This document shows positions 57,546 to 64,000 of a DNA stretch of 64,000 bases, in pieces. A program made the translations under genes and the position numbers. Origin of the DNA: Fodinibius sp. Rm-B-1B1-1 (lineage in GTDB: Bacteria; Bacteroidota; Rhodothermia; Balneolales; Balneolaceae); the NCBI RefSeq assembly GCF_038594945.1, contig NZ_JBCFYD010000002.1, positions 124,001 through 188,000 on the forward strand, in the 5' to 3' direction. Within the stretch, counting starts at the first letter, position 1; every line of letters begins with the position of its first letter. Under the pieces are notes generated by a model that was not told the origin of the DNA, ran no database searches, and saw only the letters and a program-made list of their open reading frames with translations.

Positions 57546-58493
57546 ATGGTTGATCGATATCAATATGTAAAAGTATTTGCCCCGGCTTCGGTTGCTAACG
57601 TGAGCTGTGGTTTTGATGTGATGGGATTTGCACTCGACCATCCCGGTGATGAAATCGTAGCACGAAGAACAGAAGAACCGGGAATCCAAATATCAAAAGT
57701 AACTGGTGAACATGGTGTGCTGCCTACCTCGGTAAATGAGAATACGGCGGGAGTAGCGGCCCGGGCGCTGTTAGAACAGTTTGACAGGGAGGTGGGGATT
57801 GAACTCGAAATCCACAAGAAGATGCCGTTGGGCAGTGGACTTGGGTCGAGCGCAGCTAGTTCAGTAGGGGCAGTGGTAGCGGTTAATCACTTGCTGGGAT
57901 TACCCTATGAAACTGATGAATTGCTGGCCTTCGCCGCCGAAGGCGAACGCGTGGCCTGCGGTACGCCTCATCTGGATAATGTGGCCCCATCGCTGTTCGG
58001 AGGGTTTGTTTTTATCCGCAGTAGTGCTCCTCAGGATGTTATCGAGTTGGATTGTCCGAAGCCATTATTTGCTACCGTCGTACATCCTCACATAAAGATT
58101 AGGACAGAAGATACCCGGAAAATTTTGCGGCGCGATATTCCATTACAAAAAGCGGTAACGCAATGGGGGAATGTGGGCGGCTTGGTAGCGGGACTTTTAA
58201 AAGGTGATTATGAGCTCATCTCTCGTTCAATGCAGGATGTAATAATTGAGCCGATCCGGTCGGTGTTGATTCCCGGCTTTGCCGAGGTTAAGGAAGCTGC
58301 ATTGAATACAGGAGCGTTGGGCAGCGGTATTTCCGGATCAGGTCCTTCAATATTTGCGCTCTCTTCTGACAAAGAAACAGCAACAGCCGTAGGAGAAGCA
58401 ATGCGGCAAAAATTTAAAGAAATCGGGCTGGATAACGAGGTGTATATCTCTCCAATTAATACAGAAGGTCCCCAAGTTCTGGAAAAGGCATGA
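57546..58493 (+). CDS. thrB: Homoserine kinase
   Basis: The 315-residue GHMP kinase phosphorylates homoserine. The start is the ATG at 57546 after AGGGAGGAG, one base past the thrA stop; a longer in-frame reading from 57471 would lie within thrA. The GHMP motif PLGSGLGSSAASS (94-106) and LGSGISGSGPSIFAL near the C-terminus are standard. It overlaps thrC by 4 bases. Confidence 0.95.
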   Translation: MVDRYQYVKVFAPASVANVSCGFDVMGFALDHPGDEIVARRTEEPGIQISKVTGEHGVLPTSVNENTAGVAARALLEQFDREVGIELEIHKKMPLGSGLGSSAASSVGAVVAVNHLLGLPYETDELLAFAAEGERVACGTPHLDNVAPSLFGGFVFIRSSAPQDVIELDCPKPLFATVVHPHIKIRTEDTRKILRRDIPLQKAVTQWGNVGGLVAGLLKGDYELISRSMQDVIIEPIRSVLIPGFAEVKEAALNTGALGSGISGSGPSIFALSSDKETATAVGEAMRQKFKEIGLDNEVYISPINTEGPQVLEKA

Positions 58494-59809
58494 AGTATAT
58501 CAGCACAAATGATAAAACACCTCCTGTATCATTTTCGGAGGCCGCCCTTCAAGGGTTGGCGCCCGATGGGGGATTGTATCTTCCTCAATCCTGGCCGCAG
58601 TTACCTAATTCATTTTGGGATCAGCTTGGCCAGAAAAGTTTGCAGGATATTGGTTTTGAAGTTTCTCGATTGTTTGTTGATAGCCTTGAGGATGAGCTGC
58701 TTGAAGAAAATATTAGTGAAGCCCTAAATTTCGATGCTCCGCTGGTTTCATTGGGCAATCACGTATATGTGTTAGAATTATTCCACGGACCCACTTTGGC
58801 CTTTAAGGATTTTGGTGCCCGTTTTATGTCGAGGATATTCTCGGCAATGCGAGGGGGATCTGATCAGGATTTGGTGATTTTAGCTGCCACCTCAGGAGAT
58901 ACCGGGAGCGCTGTGGCACAGGGATTCTTAGGTGTAGAAGGGATTCAGGTTTGCCTGCTCTACCCCAAAGGAAAAGTAAGTTATATTCAAGAACAGCAGC
59001 TAACTACGGCGGGACAAAATGTGACGGCGCTCGAAGTAGAAGGCACGTTTGACGATTGCCAGCGGATGGTAAAAGCGGCGTTTTCGGACCGGTCGCTGAA
59101 CGAAAAATTGCAGCTTAGTTCGGCTAACTCTATTAATATTGCGCGACTTATTCCACAGATGTTTTATTACTATTATGCTATTGGCCAGTTGCGGGAAGGC
59201 AATCCGCCGATTTTTTGTGTCCCCAGTGGAAATTTTGGCAATTTAACAGCGGGATTGATGGCGCAAAAAACGGGGATGCCGGCTGCAGGTTTTATAGCTG
59301 CGACCAATGCAAATGATGTAGTCCCTGAATTTTTAGAGCATGGTGAGTTTCATCCCCGATCTTCGAAAAGAACGATCTCAAACGCTATGGATGTGGGAAA
59401 TCCCAGTAATTTTGCTCGTATTGTTCATCTGTTTGATGGAGATTATCAAAAGATAAAACAAAAAATTTGGGGAGCCTCCTTTTCTGATTCCCAAACTCGG
59501 CAGGCAATAAAGGAAGTCTACCGTGAACACGATTACCTAATGGATCCCCATACGGCCGTAGGATACAGGGCGGTACAACAATATACTGCCTCGGAGCAAG
59601 GGTATTTTAGTGAAAGTGAGTCCACACCAAAAATTATTTTATCTACTGCACATCCTGCAAAATTTGGGGATGTGATTGAGCCTGTTATCAGTGCGAAAAT
59701 TGATATACCCGCCCGGCTTAAAACGTGTTTAAATAAAGAGAAACAAAGTGTGGAGATGTCAGACGATTACGATGATTTAAAAAAGTGGCTGATGGATTCA
59801 TACCGATGA
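58490..59809 (+). CDS. thrC: Threonine synthase
   Basis: The 439-residue PLP enzyme makes threonine from phosphohomoserine. PLP-binding Lys106 lies in FHGPTLAFKDFGARF. LAATSGDTGSAVAQGFLG and VPSGNFGNLTAGL are the other phosphate and PLP contacts. This is the E. coli-like type II enzyme, unlike the paralogue at 59888-61591. It ends the dapB-dapA-dapD-thrA-thrB-thrC operon. Confidence 0.96.
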   Translation: MKYISTNDKTPPVSFSEAALQGLAPDGGLYLPQSWPQLPNSFWDQLGQKSLQDIGFEVSRLFVDSLEDELLEENISEALNFDAPLVSLGNHVYVLELFHGPTLAFKDFGARFMSRIFSAMRGGSDQDLVILAATSGDTGSAVAQGFLGVEGIQVCLLYPKGKVSYIQEQQLTTAGQNVTALEVEGTFDDCQRMVKAAFSDRSLNEKLQLSSANSINIARLIPQMFYYYYAIGQLREGNPPIFCVPSGNFGNLTAGLMAQKTGMPAAGFIAATNANDVVPEFLEHGEFHPRSSKRTISNAMDVGNPSNFARIVHLFDGDYQKIKQKIWGASFSDSQTRQAIKEVYREHDYLMDPHTAVGYRAVQQYTASEQGYFSESESTPKIILSTAHPAKFGDVIEPVISAKIDIPARLKTCLNKEKQSVEMSDDYDDLKKWLMDSYR

Positions 59810-59823
59810 TACGTAACACAAGC

Positions 59824-59860
59824 AAAGGTTACTATATTCTTCCAACGTATAGTAACCTTT
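59824..59860. terminator. Bidirectional hairpin between thrC and the threonine-synthase-like gene
   Basis: AAAGGTTACTATA (59824-59836) is perfectly complementary to TATAGTAACCTTT (59848-59860), 13 bp with an 11-base loop. Only short T-runs follow on each strand. It stands between two convergent genes and probably serves both as a transcript end. Confidence 0.7.
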
Positions 59861-59887
59861 TATACAGCTTTTCCTTAGCATTATATC

Positions 59888-61591
59888 TTAAGTCACAGTA
59901 GATTTCATAGCAATGGCTAATCCTTTGGTAAATGCCTGGATGACTGCTTCAAGAGTATCTGGGGAAGCGCCCTTCGAGACCCATTCCTGATCATTGTTAG
60001 CCAGCGTAAGTGTGACAACAACCAGCGAATCCGTATCAGGACTTAGGATATCCACCTCATGATTTTTGACTTCTAAATGGAACACCGAATTCGTTTCGGC
60101 ACGAATAGCTGATAAAATTGCATCAATGGGACCAACGCCTTTTGCTTCGGAGATAATTTCTTCTCCCTGTAGGTCAAGTTTTACGGCCGCTTGTACGAGT
60201 CCGTGCTTGCGCATCGTAAGTTTATAGTCAAGCACTTCGGCAGGGTAATCTAAGTCCAGATCTTCATTAAAGATGAGAGATTGAAGTACTTCAATCTCGT
60301 TGTTACTTAATGTTTTACCCTTCTTATTGATTTTTGATACGTAGTCGTTATACAACTGTTCATGGTCTTCATCCATCTCAAGATTTGCCATAAACGTATC
60401 CCGTGATTTACCCCAGGAATCTTTCTGCATCTCAATGAAGCCCGACTTAATGTAGTTGGTAACTTTATCGATATCAGGGGAAAGTACGGGAGAGGAAAGC
60501 GAATGTTTGGCAACAACCTTCGTATCTTTCAGGCCAGATCCGGTGAGAACAAACAGGCACTTTTTATCCTTAAAGGCATCCATATTGTTTTTGAAGGCTG
60601 CCAGTGGCAAGGCGCAGGCAGGCTCAGTAAAATGACCTTCCTCAACGGCCATCTCTTTGAGAGACTGTAGGATTTCATCTTCCGAAACGGTAAAGGCTGA
60701 GCCATCAGATTCTTCAATTCCCAGCAGTACTTTATGGAAATCCACTGGATCGGAGGCGGCCACAGACTGTGCCATGGTATTTACCTGTTTTTTAATGATT
60801 TTCACTTTTTTGAAAATTCCTTCAACAACAGGAGAACTCTGTTCTGGCTGAATGGCAATCATCTTGGGACGTTCTGATATTTGTCCCGATTCTTTGAGCT
60901 CCGTGAATCCTTTCCAGATAGCTCCGAAGTTAGTTCCGCATCCTACGGGGACGAAGATGTAATCAAAATCGTCTGCTCCTTGCTCCAACAGTTCATAGGC
61001 AAATGATTTTTGGCCTTCCTCACGAAAAACATAATCGCCAGCTAAATAATAATTTCCTGATTTAGCAAACTTTCGGCAGAGAGCTTCACAAGTGCTGAAA
61101 TCGCCTTTAATTCGGATGATATTGGCGTTAAAAATAGTAGCTTGAGCAATCTTTGCGTCCGTTGTTTTTTCGGGGACAAACACAAAACAGGGGATTTTGA
61201 AATAGCAAGCGTAGGCAGCAACCGAAGCGGCCATATTTCCTGTTGAGGCCAGGCATATAGCATCAGCACCAAGCTCTCGGGCTTTCTGTACCTCAATATA
61301 GCTGCCGCGATCTTTAAAACAGCCTGTGGGATGTTCAAATTCAAGTTTCGCCCAGAGGTCGGCACCATATTCATCCGACAGTCGGTCTAATTTTTTGAGA
61401 GCTGAAGGATGAGTTTTCATCGGGTCGGGCACCAGCTCTTTTAGCGGATACTGAATATCATCAGAAGTGGCATCATAAAATACGCGCAGCACACTATCGC
61501 ATTGGGTACAATAGGTTGTGGTTTCTTCTTCAGAGTTAAGGTGTCCGTTAGCTACGCATTTTAACTCGTAGTTTGTTGTTGCACTTGCCAT
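59888..61591 (-). CDS. Threonine-synthase-like PLP enzyme fused to a LeuA-type regulatory domain
   Basis: The 567-residue protein has a short Cys-containing N-terminal segment (CVANGH and CTQC), then a fold-type II PLP domain (about 50-365). The PLP lysine is Lys93 (HPTGCFKDRGS), with CLASTGNMAASVAA (about 113-126) and VPVGCGTNFGA. A linker follows (about 370-450) like the one between catalytic and regulatory parts of isopropylmalate synthases. The end (about 455-567) matches the LeuA allosteric dimer domain: VQAAVKLDLQGEEIISEAKG, then GVGPIDAILSAI. Such domains bind Leu or Ile. I infer a branched-chain-regulated paralogue of thrC. Confidence 0.82.
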   Translation of the reverse strand: MASATTNYELKCVANGHLNSEEETTTYCTQCDSVLRVFYDATSDDIQYPLKELVPDPMKTHPSALKKLDRLSDEYGADLWAKLEFEHPTGCFKDRGSYIEVQKARELGADAICLASTGNMAASVAAYACYFKIPCFVFVPEKTTDAKIAQATIFNANIIRIKGDFSTCEALCRKFAKSGNYYLAGDYVFREEGQKSFAYELLEQGADDFDYIFVPVGCGTNFGAIWKGFTELKESGQISERPKMIAIQPEQSSPVVEGIFKKVKIIKKQVNTMAQSVAASDPVDFHKVLLGIEESDGSAFTVSEDEILQSLKEMAVEEGHFTEPACALPLAAFKNNMDAFKDKKCLFVLTGSGLKDTKVVAKHSLSSPVLSPDIDKVTNYIKSGFIEMQKDSWGKSRDTFMANLEMDEDHEQLYNDYVSKINKKGKTLSNNEIEVLQSLIFNEDLDLDYPAEVLDYKLTMRKHGLVQAAVKLDLQGEEIISEAKGVGPIDAILSAIRAETNSVFHLEVKNHEVDILSPDTDSLVVVTLTLANNDQEWVSKGASPDTLEAVIQAFTKGLAIAMKSTVT

Positions 61592-61702
61592 AGTAAAAAA
61601 TCCCTGTTTAAAAATTTATTGCGTAAATACTATTCGCCTAACAGTAGAAAATAGGTGATTCCACGTAGGAATGGAATTCGTTTTTAAAGATCTAAAATCA
61701 AT

Positions 61703-61954
61703 TTAGCTTTTGAGTGGTAGAAGAGAAATTTCGTCAAAATCCATATCCAGTTCATCAAGAATAGGTTCTGCGACTTCAGAAATTTCGTCCGGATCAAGTT
61801 CATCCAAGCCCTCAATTTCAATGAATAAGGTGTTCTGATGTCCAACGACACTGTATCGTGCTTTGTCGGCATTAAAGCACTTGCGAAGCGTATCTACAAG
61901 TACTTTGATGTCGTGCTCATAAGCTTCGTAATCAGCTTTTTCGAGTTCGCTCAT
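61703..61954 (-). CDS. Small acidic protein of unknown function
   Basis: The 83-residue protein is strongly acidic and has no membrane segment. MSELEKADYEAYEHDIKVLV is followed by a beta-rich part (ARYSVVGHQNTLFIEIEG) and an Asp/Glu-rich end. It reads as a real gene: the ATG at 61954 and codon use resemble its neighbours. I do not recognise the family. It lies upstream of the regulated threonine-synthase-like gene on the same strand, with a 111-base gap. Confidence 0.6.
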   Translation of the reverse strand: MSELEKADYEAYEHDIKVLVDTLRKCFNADKARYSVVGHQNTLFIEIEGLDELDPDEISEVAEPILDELDMDFDEISLLPLKS

Positions 61955-62057
61955 TGCTGTGAAATTTATTCAGATGATCAGTTGAATTTGTGGTGGAACA
62001 ATACACAATAGATGATAGCCAATCAAAGATTTTACTGCAGATTTTTATGATTTATAT

Positions 62058-62085
62058 AGATCCTGAAACAAGTTCAGGATGACAC
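62058..62085. repeat. Left 28-nt palindromic repeat flanking the GIY-YIG gene
   Basis: This is the exact reverse complement of 62475-62502. It is itself a hairpin: ATCCTGAA and TTCAGGAT pair over the 5-base loop ACAAG. It forms the left end of a 445-base unit. Confidence 0.9.
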
Positions 62086-62157
62086 GGAAATTTTAATGTA
62101 AGTATATTGCTATGAAAAGGTCATACTATTGATTCATGAAGAGAAAATCGAAAGTAT

Positions 62158-62466
62158 ATGGCTTACAGAAATTATTCTGGTAAAAATGGGTTCGTTTATT
62201 TTTTGTCGAACTATAACAGAAATGTGCTATATATCGGTGTTACAGGTGAATTGGATAAAAGAATACTTGATCATAAATTTGGCCAAGGTTCAAAGTTCAC
62301 TTCAAAATATAATTTGAAAATCCTATTATACTTCGAGGAATATCCAAATATTAATGAAGCGATAGAAAGAGAAAAACAACTTAAAAACTGGCATCGAAAA
62401 TGGAAGTTTAATTTGATTAAAAAATCAAATCCAGAATTAAAAGACTTATGGGGTCAGATTGACTAA
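62158..62466 (+). CDS. Small GIY-YIG domain endonuclease
   Basis: The 102-residue protein is a single GIY-YIG/URI domain. The N-terminal motif is FVYFLSN and VLYIGVT (positions of GIY and YIG). The catalytic-core Arg lies in LDKRILDHK and the metal-binding Glu in EAIEREKQLKNWHRKWK. This group is common in Bacteroidota genomes in many copies and rarely has a known role. No accessory DNA-binding domain is present. It is enclosed by inverted palindromic repeats, which supports a role acting on them. Confidence 0.9.
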   Translation: MAYRNYSGKNGFVYFLSNYNRNVLYIGVTGELDKRILDHKFGQGSKFTSKYNLKILLYFEEYPNINEAIEREKQLKNWHRKWKFNLIKKSNPELKDLWGQID

Positions 62467-62474
62467 CCCAGTGG

Positions 62475-62502
62475 GTGTCATCCTGAACTTGTTTCAGGAT
62501 CT
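62475..62502. repeat. Right 28-nt palindromic repeat flanking the GIY-YIG gene
   Basis: Exact reverse complement of 62058-62085. It begins 8 bases after the stop codon of the GIY-YIG gene and ends 10 bases before the neighbouring gene's stop codon at 62513. Confidence 0.9.
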
Positions 62503-62512
62503 GGAGGCCTGA

Positions 62513-63415
62513 CTATTTAGAAAGGGTCTCTAACAGGTGCTTATATTCTTTAATAAGCTGACGTCGAATGGGTTGTGACTTTTCATAAATGGACATCTGT
62601 TTTTGCATATATTCTTGACGTCCCTTGTCAGTTTCAATCTTAATGGGTTCCAACCCTCGGTCGCGCAGGTCATAGGGACTGGCTTTCATATCCATAACAC
62701 GTGTTTCAATGGCTAATTCAAAGGCCTGACGAATAGTATTACTCGAAATCCAGGGATACATTTTGAATCCCCATTTATATAGATCCATATTCGTATGCAG
62801 ACAGCCCGGCTGTTCCATCTCGGCAAAGGTATCGCGATTGAGTGCAAACTTATTTTGGGGCTTGGCCTCATCCGTAAAAAAGCGGAAAGCGTCAAAATGT
62901 GTGCAAACCAACGGACGTGATTCTACGAACTCCGCAAGCTCATCTTTGTCCATGCGCAGGGAAAGATAATCATGTCGAACGCGATCAGCTTTGTAAACCA
63001 TGGCCCACTCATGCATTCCAAAACACCCAAACGAAGGTTTTCGGTCAAGCGATTGCTCCAGTACATTTAAAATCCACTTGACGGCAGAAATGCGATCTTT
63101 ATCAAAATGTCGAATGTCAAGAAAACAGTTGCCGCCGGTGGTTTCCATTTCATCAAACATCCAGTCGTTGACAGAGCTGTCCTTTAACAATGTTCCTAAC
63201 CCCGGCGACCAGCGTTTTAAGTAGGAGGGACGAAAAGCGTAGTATTCAAAGAGGAAATCGAGCACGGGATCTTTCTGTTGATGGGATCGACGCTCAAGAT
63301 AATCGTCAATGAGCTCACTGATCGCTTGGGAATGGTTATGTTTTTGTTGCTGCCACTGTTTCGGTGACAACTGCTTGAGAATGTATGCTGGCATTTTTGT
63401 TTCTGTGGAAATCAT
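62513..63415 (-). CDS. Uncharacterised protein often labelled 3-methyladenine DNA glycosylase
   Basis: About 300 residues from the ATG at 63415 (MISTETKMPAYILKQ). Conserved blocks, as I recall from actinobacterial relatives, include FLFEYYAFRPSYLKRWSPG, FGCFGMHEWAMVYKADRVRH, THFDAFRFF, EQPGCLHTNMDLYKWGFKM and SPYDLRDRGLEPIKIET. In databases the family is often called a 3-methyladenine DNA glycosylase, but this is not well proven. An upstream in-frame ATG at 63490 would overlap the divergent UbiA gene start, so I use 63415. Confidence 0.8.
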   Translation of the reverse strand: MISTETKMPAYILKQLSPKQWQQQKHNHSQAISELIDDYLERRSHQQKDPVLDFLFEYYAFRPSYLKRWSPGLGTLLKDSSVNDWMFDEMETTGGNCFLDIRHFDKDRISAVKWILNVLEQSLDRKPSFGCFGMHEWAMVYKADRVRHDYLSLRMDKDELAEFVESRPLVCTHFDAFRFFTDEAKPQNKFALNRDTFAEMEQPGCLHTNMDLYKWGFKMYPWISSNTIRQAFELAIETRVMDMKASPYDLRDRGLEPIKIETDKGRQEYMQKQMSIYEKSQPIRRQLIKEYKHLLETLSK

Positions 63416-63484
63416 AGCCCCAAAGATACCAATTGTTAATTGGATTGATAAGCCTAAATTACTATGCTGATTATCTGAATTGTG

Positions 63485-64000
63485 ATGCAATTAATGAAAG
63501 CCATGAGAGCAGCCAATCGAAATTTAGTGAAGGAGTTGTGGCATTTTGTGCTGCACCTGCGGTGGCATTACCAGCTGTTTATTTTATCCGGTGGTTTCTT
63601 GTTAGGGGGATTGTTGAGCTCGGGCTTGGAGATATGGTCGTTCATAATACAGTTTTTGAATGTTCACTTGCTGCTTTTTGGGGGTGCCACGGTTTATAAT
63701 TCGTATTGGGATAAGGATGAAGGTCCTATTGGGGGGCTCAAACATCCCCCGAAAATAGTACCATGGATGTGGGGCGCTTCGTTGATTTTTCAATTTATAG
63801 GTTTTGGAATAGCGATAAGAGAAGGAGTTGTGTTCACAGGCATTTATGGATCGAGTATGTTTTTTTTCTGGCTGTATTCTACACCACTGGCACGATGGAA
63901 AGGTCATCCCATAAAAAGCTTGGTGGCCATCGGTGTGAGTACGGGCTTAAACGCTGTGTTAATGGGTTATCTGGCAGCTGGAAATTCTCAACTGCCATTT
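63485..64000 (+). CDS. UbiA-family prenyltransferase (partial, 3' end outside window)
   Basis: 172 residues are visible. Hydrophobic segments occur at about 28-49, 54-75, 98-118 and 122-137. The first Asp-rich motif has the form NSYWDKDEGPIGGLKH (N-x3-D-x-D), the prenyl-diphosphate metal site of the UbiA superfamily. The acceptor (quinone, chlorin or other) cannot be told from the visible part. Alternative starts at 63494 or 63503 are possible. It is divergent from the gene at 62513-63415. Confidence 0.78.
   Translation, partial: MQLMKAMRAANRNLVKELWHFVLHLRWHYQLFILSGGFLLGGLLSSGLEIWSFIIQFLNVHLLLFGGATVYNSYWDKDEGPIGGLKHPPKIVPWMWGASLIFQFIGFGIAIREGVVFTGIYGSSMFFFWLYSTPLARWKGHPIKSLVAIGVSTGLNAVLMGYLAAGNSQLPF

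Larger units (their letters stand above)
62058..62502 (+). mobile_element. Putative repeat-bounded nuclease element (28-nt perfect terminal inverted repeats)
   Basis: The unit contains one gene (GIY-YIG, 62158-62466) between 28-nt terminal inverted repeats with no mismatch. The inside is visibly more AT-rich than the neighbouring genes. Further, more diverged copies of the repeat are scattered in the window at 23248, 23303 and 29764. Treating it as a mobile unit is my inference; target-site duplication is not evident. Confidence 0.45.

Noticed and set aside
63416-63490. A longer N-terminus for the glycosylase-labelled protein
   Set aside because: It would overlap the start of the divergent UbiA gene and its residues look non-coding (asparagine/serine/histidine-rich, no family match).

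Overview
The window looks like chromosomal DNA of a Bacteroidota-related bacterium, most likely the Balneolota/Rhodothermota branch. That placement is inferred from gene content and layout. An arginine operon uses the Bacteroidota-type N-acyl-ornithine carbamoyltransferase, and there is a DUF4296 lipoprotein, a one-subunit cytochrome b558-type succinate dehydrogenase, a menaquinone methylase and an Rpb6/omega-type RNA polymerase subunit. Shine-Dalgarno sequences are mostly weak, and a few TAnnTTTG-like -7 boxes occur. Composition is moderately AT-rich. I found no rRNA, tRNA, CRISPR array, prophage or classical insertion sequence.

Layout. 1-7.3 kb (minus): partial ECF sigma factor, xerD, a 7TM-HD phosphohydrolase, ligA and a RodZ-like protein. 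7.4-12.3 kb (plus): comF, a membrane protein, a histidine phosphatase, ubiE/menG, fabZ, panB and surE. 12.3-17.6 kb: a lipase and an exported protein (minus), then a GNAT-like protein and an orphan PAS histidine kinase (plus). 17.6-24.6 kb (minus): the yicC-gmk-rpoZ-coaBC cluster, a zinc alcohol dehydrogenase, glmM, a cobalamin adenosyltransferase and yigZ. 24.8-28.4 kb (plus): sdhCAB. 28.4-36.5 kb (minus): one complete arginine operon (GNAT-argG-argC-argD-argF'-argB-argE-argH). 37-42 kb: recQ, then a DUF4296 lipoprotein, an SDR, udk and a cell-wall amidase. 42.2-48.3 kb (plus): a large P-loop ATPase tightly coupled to an MscS channel, an M49-like zinc lipoprotein and an ankyrin protein. 48.5-52.5 kb (minus): a RsmI-like methylase, small membrane proteins, a degenerate beta-lactamase-fold protein and a DUF819 permease. 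52.7-59.8 kb (plus): dapB-dapA-dapD-thrA-thrB-thrC, the aspartate-family operon. 59.9-62 kb (minus): a threonine-synthase-like enzyme carrying a LeuA-type allosteric domain, and a small acidic protein. 62-62.5 kb: a GIY-YIG nuclease gene enclosed by perfect inverted copies of a palindromic repeat. 62.5-64 kb: a protein often labelled 3-methyladenine glycosylase, and the start of a UbiA prenyltransferase.

How it fits together. Much of the window is amino-acid and cofactor biosynthesis. The arginine operon encodes all eight steps from glutamate to arginine. The dap/thr operon supplies lysine and threonine precursors, and its threonine synthase lies next to a second, apparently regulated paralogue. 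panB and coaBC belong to CoA synthesis; sdhCAB and menG belong to menaquinone-linked respiration.

The most unusual signals are: (i) a 28-nt hairpin repeat present in five copies, two of which are perfect terminal inverted repeats around the GIY-YIG nuclease gene, suggesting a REP/REPIN-like nuclease-repeat system; (ii) the fusion of a threonine-synthase-like catalytic domain to a 2-isopropylmalate-synthase regulatory domain; and (iii) the coiled-coil P-loop ATPase/MscS pair.
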